Shown piece after piece: positions 26,022 to 34,794 of a DNA stretch of 59,463 nt. The position numbers and the translations under genes are program-made. The notes below the pieces were generated by a model. That model made no database searches. It had not been told where the DNA came from and worked only from the letters and a program-made list of their open reading frames with translations. Location of the stretch: assembly GCA_013152205.1 (NCBI GenBank), contig JAADGV010000024.1, positions 1 to 59,463 of the forward strand, read 5' to 3'. Every line of letters starts with the position of its first letter. The first letter of the stretch is position 1. The DNA is from Planctomycetota bacterium (lineage in GTDB: Bacteria > Planctomycetota > Planctomycetia > Pirellulales > Lacipirellulaceae).

Positions 26022-27389
26022 ATGCCTTACCTCTACAACACACCCGAAGACCAGCAGGCGATGCTCGAGGCGATTGGCGCTGAGTCGATCGACGAGCTGT
26101 TCGACCCGATCCCTACCGAATTGCAGCTTGATCGTCCTCTCGATTTGCCGCCAGCGATGTCGGAGATGGAACTTGACCGACACCTCAACACCCTCGCTGC
26201 AAAAAATCGGCATGCGGGTCAGGTCGTCTGTTTTCTTGGCGGGGGCTGCTACGATCATTTCGTCCCTGCGGTGGTCGACGCCGTCGCTTCGCGCAGCGAG
26301 TTTTACACCTCCTACACGCCCTATCAAGCTGAAGCCAGCCAAGGCAATCTGCAGGTGATGTTCGAGTATCAGTCGATGATTGCTCGCCTGACGAGCATGG
26401 ATGTCTCGAACGCCAGCCTCTACGACGGAGCAAGCGCCGCTGCCGAGGCGGTACTGATGGCGATTACCGCCACCCGTCGACATGGCAAAATTGTCGTCGC
26501 TGGTAGCGTTCACCCAGAATATCGCTCGACGATCGCTACCTATCTCGAAAATCTCGACACCGAGTTGGTTACCATCGACGCACCCGCAGGCGTGATCGAC
26601 CCGGACCAATTGGCTGCTGCCATCGACGACACCACTGCGGCAGTCGTTCTACAACAACCCAACTTCTTTGGCTGCATCGAAGATGCCCATCGTGTCGCAC
26701 AGATTGCTAAAGAGGCAGGCACGCTGCTCATCACGGCGTTCGACCCGATCAGTTTGGGAATCCTAACCCGCCCCGGCGATTACGGCACCAACATCGCGGT
26801 TGCCGAAGGCCATACGCTGGGAACTCCCATGTCGTACGGCGGCCCCTTTCTCGGCATCATGGCTTGCGATCAAAGTCTGGTGCGTCGCATGCCTGGCCGC
26901 ATCGCCGGTCGCACAGTCGACCGTCGCGGCAATCCCTGCTATGTACTCACCATGCAAACCCGCGAGCAACACATCCGCCGCGAAAAAGCGACCAGCAACG
27001 TCTGCACCAACCAAGGCTTGTTCGCCCTCCGAGCCACCATTTATCTCTCGCAACTAGGCCCTCAAGGGCTTCGCGAAACTGCGAATCTCTGTTTACAGAA
27101 GTCTCGCTACGCGGCCCAACAACTTTGCGCCAACGAGCGATTTTCGCTAGCGTTCGACGCACCCACGTTCAAAGAGTTTGTCGTCCGCGATGCCGAAAAC
27201 CAAGTCGATCGGCTACTCAAGTCTGCCGAAGCCGAGGGTTTTTTGGCAGGTATTCCCCTTGGCCAATGGTACCCCGAATTGTCGGATTGTTTTCTAGTGG
27301 CCGTGACCGAAAAAAGAACCAAACAGGAAATCGATGCCCTGGTGCAATCACTAGCAAATAGTAGCTCCCAAGTTCCAGCCCAAGTGTAA
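26022..27389 (+). CDS. gcvPA: glycine dehydrogenase (decarboxylating) subunit 1
   Basis: N-terminal half of the split P protein, 455 residues, which with GcvPB decarboxylates glycine. The start MPYLYNTPEDQQAMLEAIGAESIDELFDPIP and later CFLGGGCYDHFVPAVVD, YTPYQAEASQGNLQ, DVSNASLYDGASAAAEA and REQHIRREKATSNVCTNQ are family blocks. Two-subunit P proteins are found in many thermophiles, Bacillus and planctomycetes, in contrast to the single-chain GcvP of E. coli. gcvPB follows after 46 nt. Confidence 0.96.
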   Translation: MPYLYNTPEDQQAMLEAIGAESIDELFDPIPTELQLDRPLDLPPAMSEMELDRHLNTLAAKNRHAGQVVCFLGGGCYDHFVPAVVDAVASRSEFYTSYTPYQAEASQGNLQVMFEYQSMIARLTSMDVSNASLYDGASAAAEAVLMAITATRRHGKIVVAGSVHPEYRSTIATYLENLDTELVTIDAPAGVIDPDQLAAAIDDTTAAVVLQQPNFFGCIEDAHRVAQIAKEAGTLLITAFDPISLGILTRPGDYGTNIAVAEGHTLGTPMSYGGPFLGIMACDQSLVRRMPGRIAGRTVDRRGNPCYVLTMQTREQHIRREKATSNVCTNQGLFALRATIYLSQLGPQGLRETANLCLQKSRYAAQQLCANERFSLAFDAPTFKEFVVRDAENQVDRLLKSAEAEGFLAGIPLGQWYPELSDCFLVAVTEKRTKQEIDALVQSLANSSSQVPAQV

Positions 27390-27435
27390 ACGAAGCATTA
27401 GCGCCGACGGCCACGTCGGAACCAACGCTCAGGTG

Positions 27436-28971
27436 ATGGCCACTAAAAAGAAAAACATGCGAAACACACTCGACACGCAATCGATCTTCGAACTCTCGAA
27501 ACCCGGCCGACGCGCCGCTCGGCTGCCGGCGTGCGACGTGCCCGAAAGTTCGATCGACAAACTGCTTCCCTCGGAGATGCTCGCCGACGGTCCCCCTGCC
27601 CTGCCCGAGCTTTCCGAGCCGGCCATTGTGCGTCACTTCATCAATCTCTCGACGCTCAATATGTCGGTCGACACGCATTTCTATCCGCTCGGTTCCTGTA
27701 CGATGAAGTACAACCCCAAGCGGAACGAACGGGCAGCCGCTATGCCGGGCCTCGCCGACCTTCACCCCTACCAATCCGAAGACACGCTGCAAGGCATGTT
27801 GCAGATTCTTTTTGAGCTGCAAGAAACCCTGCAAGAAATTTCGGGCCTCGCGGCCTGCTCGCTGCAACCGGCGGCGGGCGCCCATGGCGAGCTAACCGCC
27901 TTGCTCGTGGCTGCCGCCTACTTTGGCGACCTTGGCGAACGCCGCACCAAGGTACTGGTGCCCGACAACGCCCATGGCACCAATCCCGCCAGCGCCGCGA
28001 TGGCCGGCTTCGATTCGATCACGGTAAAAACCACCGCTGATGGTTTCGTCGACTTGGACGATCTGGACGCCAAGCTCGACGATCAGGTCGCCGTCTTTAT
28101 GATTACCAACCCCAGCACACTTGGCCTTTTTGAACCCAACATGCGCGCGGTTGCCGATAAAGTCCATGCTGGCGGCGGGTTGATTTATCTTGATGGGGCC
28201 AACATGAACGCCATCCTCGGCATCTCGCGGCCCGGCGACTTCGGCGCAGACATGCAGCACTACAACCCCCACAAAACCTTCAGCGGCCCCCACGGCGGCG
28301 GCGGCCCCGGCGCTGGCCCCATCTGCGTCACCGAAAAGCTTGCTCCTTACCTGCCGGTGCCGGTTGTGGTTAGGGAGAGGTCAGAGGTCGGGGGGGAGAG
28401 GCCAGGAAACACAAATGCCGTTTCTGAATCTTCAGCCTCTTTCCGCTATCGTCTCGACTTCGACCAACCCAAGACGATCGGTCGCGTGCGTGCATTCTTT
28501 GGCAACGTAGGCGTATTGCTGCGTGCTTATGCCTATATACGAACTCACGGCCCTGATGGCCTGCGGCGTATTTCTGAGAATGCCGTGCTCAACGCCAACT
28601 ATCTGCTCAGTCGAGTCACGCATATTTTACCCGTCCCTCAAGGCAATCGCTGCATGCACGAATTTGTCGCCTCGGCTAGCACGCTTAAACGCGACAAAGA
28701 TATCGCCGCGATGGACATCGCAAAACGGCTTCTCGACTTCGGCTACCACGCCCCTACGGTTTATTTTCCGCTGACGGTTCCCGAAGCGATCATGATCGAA
28801 CCGACCGAAACAGAAAGCAAGGAAACGCTCGACGCATTTACTGAAGTGCTGTTCCGCATCACCGAAGAAGACGCCGACCTGCTTCACGACGCCCCACACA
28901 CCACAGCGATTAGCCGTCCCGACGAAGTCCGAGCCGCTCGCCAACCGGTGCTAACCTACCGCGCCGAATAA
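27436..28971 (+). CDS. gcvPB: glycine dehydrogenase (decarboxylating) subunit 2
   Basis: Pyridoxal phosphate-bearing half of the split P protein, 511 residues from the ATG at 27436 (an ATG at 27457 would give MRNTLDTQSIFELSKPGRR and is an alternative). The PLP Lys is Lys280 in HYNPHKTFSGPHGGGGPGAG. Residues about 312-334 (VVRERSEVGGERPGNTNAVS and on) are not found in the family as I know it, and the matching DNA (about 28371-28437) carries the GGTCAGAGGTCGGGG repeat word seen near proS. It looks like an in-frame repeat insertion at a surface loop between the P-loop region and DQPKTIGRVRAFFGNVGV. Confidence 0.95.
   Translation: MATKKKNMRNTLDTQSIFELSKPGRRAARLPACDVPESSIDKLLPSEMLADGPPALPELSEPAIVRHFINLSTLNMSVDTHFYPLGSCTMKYNPKRNERAAAMPGLADLHPYQSEDTLQGMLQILFELQETLQEISGLAACSLQPAAGAHGELTALLVAAAYFGDLGERRTKVLVPDNAHGTNPASAAMAGFDSITVKTTADGFVDLDDLDAKLDDQVAVFMITNPSTLGLFEPNMRAVADKVHAGGGLIYLDGANMNAILGISRPGDFGADMQHYNPHKTFSGPHGGGGPGAGPICVTEKLAPYLPVPVVVRERSEVGGERPGNTNAVSESSASFRYRLDFDQPKTIGRVRAFFGNVGVLLRAYAYIRTHGPDGLRRISENAVLNANYLLSRVTHILPVPQGNRCMHEFVASASTLKRDKDIAAMDIAKRLLDFGYHAPTVYFPLTVPEAIMIEPTETESKETLDAFTEVLFRITEEDADLLHDAPHTTAISRPDEVRAARQPVLTYRAE
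28376..28396. repeat. GGTCAGAGGTCGGGG repeat word inside gcvPB
   Basis: Coding copy of the short G-rich repeat that is intergenic at 20556-20575 and about 20709-20730. It ends in seven G residues. Confidence 0.5.
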
Positions 28972-29003
28972 CCGCGCTCTCGCAGAGACGCCACTGCCCT
29001 AGT

Positions 29004-29801
29004 ATGCCCAACGCAAATGTTTGCCAACTGATCGTTGACCCACCCGCCGACGGTGCATGGAACATGGCTGTCGACGAGGCCTTGCTCGCCACCGCTGCCG
29101 AGACAGGCATCCCGACGCTACGCTTCTACCAGTGGTTACGCCCTACTCTTTCGCTCGGTTACTTCCAGCAAAATGCTGACCGTCAATCTCATCCGGCTAG
29201 TCTCGAAGCCGAGGTCGTACGACGCTTAAGCGGTGGCGGTGCTATCCTCCACGATCAAGAACTTACTTACAGTCTGGTTCTACCTACAGATCATTCGCTT
29301 GCCAAAGATACACAAGCCCTCTACCAAACCATTCACAAAGCAATCGTTCGCTACCTCGCCGATTTGATTTCGAAGTCGACGGCACCTTGGCAACCAACCC
29401 AATGCGTGGCCACGCCGCAAAGCAATTCTCGCAGCGAACCCTTTCTTTGCTTTCGTAGACGCTCAACCGGTGATGTTCTTCTTGAGCCGACCGAAGGTTT
29501 GCCTTCTTCGGAAAACCACAAAATTGTCGGCAGCGCCCAGCGCCGTCGACGCGGAGCCATTCTGCAACATGGCAGTATTCTGCTAACGCGATCTGACGCC
29601 GCTCCCGAGCTACTTGGGTTTACCGACCTTACTGGCATCCCGTTAGTAGCAAATTCAGCCGCCGACTGTTTGCAGCTAGCGTTTGCAGAAGCCTTGGCGG
29701 TGAAACTCGAAACGTCTTGTTTTTCAGACTCTGTCGGAGATCTCGCGAAAAAAATCCTCCTGCAGCGTTATGGCAACTCCAGTTGGTTGGAACGTCGCTA
29801 A
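29004..29801 (+). CDS. lipoate-protein ligase / octanoyltransferase family protein
   Basis: A 265-residue member of the BPL/LplA/LipB fold. Signatures: NMAVDEALL (20-28), RPTLSLGYFQ (46-55), RRLSGGGAILHD (73-84) and NHKIVGSAQRRRRGAILQHGS with the likely acyl-binding Lys173. It starts 32 nt after gcvPB, so the natural reading is that it loads octanoyl or lipoyl onto GcvH. Whether it is an ATP-using ligase (LplA) or a transferase (LipM-like) cannot be settled here; the short length and single domain are compatible with LipM. Confidence 0.85.
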   Translation: MPNANVCQLIVDPPADGAWNMAVDEALLATAAETGIPTLRFYQWLRPTLSLGYFQQNADRQSHPASLEAEVVRRLSGGGAILHDQELTYSLVLPTDHSLAKDTQALYQTIHKAIVRYLADLISKSTAPWQPTQCVATPQSNSRSEPFLCFRRRSTGDVLLEPTEGLPSSENHKIVGSAQRRRRGAILQHGSILLTRSDAAPELLGFTDLTGIPLVANSAADCLQLAFAEALAVKLETSCFSDSVGDLAKKILLQRYGNSSWLERR

Positions 29802-30155
29802 CGTGCTGTCGCTCAACTTGCCGATGGTACATCTACACGGCAACGACGCGAGGAGACCTTGTAAATACGATATTCTGTGACACAGGCCAGTATAAAACCA
29901 CTCCGCAGGGGGGTCTCCTGTACTACTGCTACTGCATAGAATTCACTGCTTCTCGAGGTGAGCTTTGATTCGTTTTGACGTGTCGGGGTGGGGTTGACCT
30001 GCTATGATAAAGCCTCGCACCGGGGGGTGTCGGCCTGATGGCTTCCTATCCGACTCTGGAAGGAATGCTTTAGGGAATGTGTTGCCCGCTACCGTTCCTG
30101 TGGGGGGATCGATCGTGGCGGTTGGCTTGTAAAGTCGACTCAGAAATTGGTAGCC
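29802..30155. other. 354-nt gap, nothing recognised
   Basis: Between the ligase gene and the FHA gene. I see no convincing ORF, RNA fold or repeat; an 18-codon ORF at 29824 has no supporting signal. Confidence 0.4.
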
Positions 30156-30848
30156 ATGGACGTTATTCTGAAAGTATTGGAAGGTGCCAAAGCTGGCGCG
30201 AAAGTTGCCGTCAAGAAAGAAGAATTTTTGATCGGCCGCAGCCAGAAGTGCCACCTTTGCGTCGGCAGCACTGCTATCAGCCGTAAGCACTGTGCGATTT
30301 ATCGTCATAGCGCCTCGGTCTCGATCAAAGATCTGGGCAGCCGCAATGGTACGCTCGTCAACGACCAACTTATCACCGAAGAAACCGAACTCTCCTCGGG
30401 CGACGAAATCGTTGTCGGACCGCTCCGCTTCCAGCTCACCATCAGCACTGGTATCAACAACCTAAAGCGGCCCAAAGTCAAATCGGTTGCCGAAGCGGTC
30501 GCGCGAACCGTCTCTAGCGATGATTCAAGCATCCAAGAAGATGATATCACGAAGTGGTTGATCGACGCCGAAATTTCATCCAAGGCCGCAACCGAAACGC
30601 AAACTATCCGCATGGACGACACCAACGCGGTGAACCTCCAAAGCGAATTGGCCAAAAGCGCCGCTGCCGAAGAAAATAAATTAACGAGCGATTCAAAAGT
30701 CGGAATCGACGACCAAGAAGAACCGGCCAACGGCAAAAAGAAGAAAAAAGAACCCGGCAAGCTCCCACGGATCAAAAAAGAACCCACCTCGAAAGATAGC
30801 TGCGAAGCCGCTTCTGCCGCGCTTCGCAACTGGAATCGCCGGCACTAA
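30156..30848 (+). CDS. FHA domain protein
   Basis: A 230-residue protein from the ATG at 30156. Residues about 5-95 form a forkhead-associated phosphothreonine-binding domain: LIGRSQKCHL, AISRKHCAIYRH and LGSRNGTLVND hold the conserved Arg, Ser, His and Asn. The rest is an acidic linker and a Lys-rich tail (KKKKEPGKLPRIKKEP), probably flexible. FHA proteins usually read the output of Ser/Thr kinases; two such kinases lie later in this window (40.2 and 53.4 kb), but no direct link is visible. Confidence 0.9.
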   Translation: MDVILKVLEGAKAGAKVAVKKEEFLIGRSQKCHLCVGSTAISRKHCAIYRHSASVSIKDLGSRNGTLVNDQLITEETELSSGDEIVVGPLRFQLTISTGINNLKRPKVKSVAEAVARTVSSDDSSIQEDDITKWLIDAEISSKAATETQTIRMDDTNAVNLQSELAKSAAAEENKLTSDSKVGIDDQEEPANGKKKKKEPGKLPRIKKEPTSKDSCEAASAALRNWNRRH

Positions 30849-30942
30849 CCTGGCTTCGTTGCCGTGGGACGTTCGTATCAAAATTCATTTTGATACTACC
30901 TCGCTTAGATTACCCCCCCGCCTCCACGCGACCGCTTGTCCC

Positions 30943-31194
30943 ATGAAAGCAAATCGCCCTCAACAAGATAAGCCAAACGCAGCCCTCATTGGCGTTGCCT
31001 TCGATGCCGACGACGGACAAAAACGCATCACCCGAGGGCCCAACTTCGTTCTCGCAGGCGGTTCGCCGGAAACCCATGGCCGAATGCAAGAAACTGCGGT
31101 CAAAATCAACGAACACCTCGACAGCAAGGGCAAGCAATTGGCCGACGTCTCGGTCGACGAGCTACGCGATATCGTCTCCGACATTCAAAGCTGA
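30943..31194 (+). CDS. small conserved-looking hypothetical protein
   Basis: An 83-residue soluble protein (MKANRPQQDKPNAALIGVAFDADDGQKRITRGPNFVLAGGSPETHGRMQE region) of unknown function. The ATG at 30943 is preferred to the longer ORF because the upstream codons cross a poly-C low-complexity stretch. Codon use looks genuine and it follows the FHA gene on the same strand after 94 nt. Confidence 0.65.
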   Translation: MKANRPQQDKPNAALIGVAFDADDGQKRITRGPNFVLAGGSPETHGRMQETAVKINEHLDSKGKQLADVSVDELRDIVSDIQS

Positions 31195-31213
31195 ATTGCG
31201 CGTTGCACCATAG

Positions 31214-31235
31214 CCGGAGGCACACTTGCCTCCGG
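31214..31235. repeat. CCGGAGGC palindrome, copy 1
   Basis: CCGGAGGC-acactt-GCCTCCGG, an eight-base-pair stem. Related copies at 39117-39138 and 40209-40230. Confidence 0.7.
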
Positions 31236-31360
31236 GCTCTCCGGCTGTTGGTCTCGCCATCATTCAAAAACAAAAGAAACGGCAACCCCGACCCCAGATC
31301 GAAGCTGCCGCTCTTTATTGCCGTCTTCTCTGTTCTCTTTTTCGCTTGAGATGGCGTCGC

Positions 31361-31867
<507 letters not shown>

Positions 31868-32224
31868 GGGGAGTTGCTCCGGGGTTGGTCGCCCGTGGTG
31901 GGCAGGTCGCTTGGTGAATAATGACACCTCTGACGCTAGCAATCATCGGAATAACACCTGCGTAAAGTAGAACGACCAGGAAAAATAACCGGTTTGCGTA
32001 ATTTTGCCGGGTAGTCCGGATATTCCGGATTGACCAAACCTTTCGGCTGAGAGGGCAGCCCCCCTGTTTTCGGGGTCAAATAACGCTGGCATCGCCATCT
32101 GGGTTGCGTTTTGTCGGAACCCCTGCTAACTTTTCGCCGCGCTACCGGTCGAATCGACCGATGGCCACACCCTCGCGTATTCCCTAGCACAAACAGGAAC
32201 GCGTCATCACGCGCGTCACCCGCC
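31868..32224. other. 357-nt divergent intergenic region
   Basis: Separates the minus-strand basic protein from the TPR lipoprotein. It contains the palindrome TCCGGA-TAT-TCCGGA (32015-32029). No gene or clear promoter was recognised. Confidence 0.4.
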
Positions 32225-32956
32225 ATGAGTCGTTTTATTCAAGCGAAGAAAATCACGCTGAGCCTGCTCGCTCTTTACGGCCTGGCGTTGGTCGGCTGCA
32301 GCGCTTCGCAAGCGCTGAACTCCGAGGGCGTGCGTCTCTACCAGAATGGCAACTACTCGCAAGCTGCCGAACAATTTCAACGCGCCATCGCCAGCAATCC
32401 CAAATCCTCCAATAGCTACTACAACCTCGCCTCGGCACTGCACAAGAATGGCAAGCTCTACAATCGGCAAGAAGATTTGGCGCAAGCCGAGCAACTCTAC
32501 AACCAATGTTTAGAATACGACGGCAACCACGCCGAGTGTTATCGGGGCCTCGCCGTCTTGCTCGCCGACACCAACCGACCAGACGCAGCATTTCGTCTGT
32601 TAGAAGGTTGGGCCTCGCGCAGTCCGCAATTGGCCGACCCGCGTATCGAACTGGCACGGCTGCTCGAAGAAACCAACAACGCCCCCCAAGCCTCTGCCCG
32701 ACTGGTCGAAGCACTCGCCATCGACCCACACAACAGCCGCGCACTAACGGCCTTAGGCCGCCTACGCGAATCGGCAGGCGACACCCAACAAGCGCTGGCC
32801 GACTACCAACGCTCGCTAGCCATCAACCGCTTCCAACCGGCAATTGCCGCCCGAGTCGCCTCGCTCCAAGCCGCCACCGGCGCGCTCAGCCCGATCGTGA
32901 CCCCACCCAACGGAACCCGGACCGTCCAACAACTCCAGCCCAGCGTCCGGTACTGA
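32225..32956 (+). CDS. TPR-repeat lipoprotein
   Basis: A 243-residue protein from the ATG at 32225. It has a lipoprotein signal ending LALVGCS (lipid-modified Cys25), then about five tetratricopeptide repeats: LYQNGNYSQAAEQFQRAIASNPKS, YNLASALHKNGK, EQLYNQCLEYDGNHAECYRGLA, LEETNNAPQASARLVEALAIDP and LGRLRESAGDTQQALADYQRSLAIN. TPRs act as protein-binding scaffolds, so it is probably an envelope-anchored adaptor. Partner unknown. Confidence 0.85.
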   Translation: MSRFIQAKKITLSLLALYGLALVGCSASQALNSEGVRLYQNGNYSQAAEQFQRAIASNPKSSNSYYNLASALHKNGKLYNRQEDLAQAEQLYNQCLEYDGNHAECYRGLAVLLADTNRPDAAFRLLEGWASRSPQLADPRIELARLLEETNNAPQASARLVEALAIDPHNSRALTALGRLRESAGDTQQALADYQRSLAINRFQPAIAARVASLQAATGALSPIVTPPNGTRTVQQLQPSVRY

Positions 32957-32959
32957 GAT

Positions 32960-33055
32960 ATGCCGAAGGCATAAAACAGCAAAGCTCAGGATCTCGCAGC
33001 GCACCCTGGGTAACGGTTAACACCCCCGTAAACCCCAAAGGGGTTTTACAACACC
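32960..33055. repeat. CCAGGGT/ACCCTGG compound palindrome R1
   Basis: Contains GCCGAAGGC, a decayed CTCAGG-type arm, GCACCCTGGGT and AACCCCAAAGGGGTT. Forms the left flank of the IS200-like transposase gene, inverted relative to R2 on its other side. Confidence 0.7.
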
Positions 33056-33062
33056 TGCCGGC

Positions 33063-33518
33063 TCAATCCCAAACATACCGCTCGTCGATCTCCATCCCAT
33101 ATTTCTTACACAATCGCCGAAACTCCTCCTGAAACGTTTCTTGCCGGTGATGCTCCTCTTGGTTGGCGATATAGAGCTTCAAGTCCTCCACATGAGACGG
33201 GCTAATCGAGAATGCTCCGTAGCCTTGTTGCCAATGAAACTCGGCAAGTCGCGGCTGTTCGGCTTTAACCCACTTCGACGAATCTCGTTTCAAGTCGCGA
33301 ATCAAATCCGCAATGTCGATCGTTTTGCCCAATCGACAGAGGATATGCACATGATCTTCGACACCCCCGACGATCAACGCAGGAGTCTTGAGGTTCCTGC
33401 AAATTCCCGCGAGATAACGATGCGTACGTCCGCGAAATGCCTCGTCCTTCAGAAACGGCGTCCGGTGTTTTGTTGAAAACACAATGTGGACATAGATCTG
33501 GACTAACGATTGCGGCAT
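33063..33518 (-). CDS. tnpA: IS200-like / REP-associated tyrosine transposase
   Basis: A 151-residue HUH single-strand transposase. Start MPQSLVQIYVHIVFSTKHRTPFL is typical. The metal-binding HUH motif is DHVHIL (His56 and His58) and the nucleophile is Tyr116 in LYIANQEEHH, with Gln120 in the usual helix. No tnpB accompanies it. Both sides carry inverted copies of a compound palindrome (R1 32960-33055, R2 33532-33628) and three more copies lie within 3 kb, so it resembles REP-associated (RAYT) transposases, which are thought to spread palindromes. Reading frame is intact. Confidence 0.9.
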   Translation of the reverse strand: MPQSLVQIYVHIVFSTKHRTPFLKDEAFRGRTHRYLAGICRNLKTPALIVGGVEDHVHILCRLGKTIDIADLIRDLKRDSSKWVKAEQPRLAEFHWQQGYGAFSISPSHVEDLKLYIANQEEHHRQETFQEEFRRLCKKYGMEIDERYVWD

Positions 33519-33531
33519 GGCTCACCCCACC

Positions 33532-33628
33532 TGTAAAACCCCTTCGGGGTTTACGCGATTGTTGGGGCATCGCAACCCAGGGTGCGCTACGCGACCCTGG
33601 GCTTTGTTGTACAACACCTTCGGTGTTC
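33532..33628. repeat. compound palindrome R2
   Basis: Contains AACCCCTTCGGGGTT, CCCAGGGTGCGC-tac-GCGACCCTGGG and ACACCTTCGGTGT. Right flank of the transposase gene. Confidence 0.75.
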
Positions 33629-33719
33629 TTATCCCCATCACATTCAGCACGTCACCATTTGATACAACATCCCCATTTATCTACGGCGCTGCTATCCATC
33701 CACGCCACCACCCATTTGA

Positions 33720-33779
33720 TCAGCGCATCATCATCTGAGCAACGCATCACTATTTGAGCAACGCGTCGCCATTTGCCTA
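33720..33779. repeat. degenerate 19-nt tandem repeat
   Basis: About three units of the pattern ATCACTATTTGAGCAACGC, with 2-5 changes each, between palindromes R2 and R3. Confidence 0.45.
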
Positions 33780-33876
33780 CGCCAAAGGCGTTACACATCA
33801 CAGCCCAGGGTCGCCGCCCCGCGGCGCACCCTGGGTCACACCCAAACAATCGTCGATTACGCCGAAGGTGTTACAC
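33777..33876. repeat. compound palindrome R3
   Basis: GCCAAAGGCGTT, CCCAGGGTCGCCGCCCCGCGG through GCGCACCCTGGGT and ACGCCGAAGGTGTT. Same family as R1, R2, R4 and R5. Together with R2 it accounts for most of the 540-nt gap from 33519 to 34057. Confidence 0.75.
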
Positions 33877-34057
33877 AAAAGGTTTGGCTCGCCCGCCTCT
33901 GTCGACCTTCCCCCTCTGTTCGTACCAACCTACAAGTCTTTCCTGAAATGGGGCATCGCCGATAATGCCTGTTGGCATAACGACCAAATTCACCCTGCAG
34001 CGACAAGAGATCGACCATTAAAAACGCCCGACTTCGCCGCTCTGGTGCAACGATTTG

Positions 34058-34597
34058 TTATGTCGCGATTCTCGACTTCGTTTCGTCCCAATCCGTGATG
34101 AACATTTTTAAGTAGTCTCCGCCATCCAATTCAGTATTGTCGTAACCGACATCTTTACGCAACGCGACCATAAGTTTACCGAGCCCAGAAAGCACAGCAA
34201 ACGGATCGGCGCCTTCTTTTGCGGTTTCGGTTTTCCATGTGCCGTATTCGCGAACAGTTGAATCTGACGCGAAAAAAAATAGGCCAATCCCCAGTTCAAC
34301 AACCAATTCGCGAAGTTTAGCGAGAACTTCCGCATCATTGTTTTGGATTTTGGCTTTGAAGTCGTCGTTGGTCAGAATGTCTGTCTGGATCTTCGCGAAG
34401 TCCATGAATCGTTCGATTTTCCGTAGCTGAATTTGCGATTGGGCGATCTTCAGCAATTCGAGTTCTTTAGTGAGTTGTTGCTGGAAAAGTTACTCTTGGC
34501 GTTTGTGAATGGCGGCGGGCAGTTGTTTGAGCCACTGCCAAAGAAGAAACAGGCCGATGCCGAGAGCGAGCTGCACGACGAGGAGAACATATTCCAT
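34058..34597 (-). pseudogene. membrane-anchored hypothetical protein interrupted by an in-frame TAA
   Basis: From ATG 34597 the minus strand encodes 35 residues, MEYVLLVVQLALGIGLFLLW then QWLKQLPAAIHKRQE, an N-terminal membrane helix plus a basic turn, ending at TAA (34490-34492). The same frame then stays open, LFQQQLTKELELLKIAQSQI and on, to 34058 for another 143 codons with coding-like composition and no good start of its own (TTG at 34456 only). Read through, it would be one membrane-anchored protein with a cytoplasmic helical and alpha/beta domain (GLGKLMVALRKDVGYDNTELD). I therefore read it as one gene with a nonsense mutation, or a sequencing error. Function unknown. Confidence 0.6.
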
Positions 34598-34794
34598 ATG
34601 GTGTAGGCCTAAGGTGAGCTTAGCGGCAGAACTTGTTATTAGATTGAAACTTCTTCAGTATGCCGGTGCTTACTGAAGAGAAGATTCAGTAAAAACGGCG
34701 CTTGAGAATTATTCACTCCCCCGCCAACGGTGGATTCTTCCACGTCCTGATCTTATCTCACATCGAATCTCGGAGCAACAAGCGAACCTACCGG

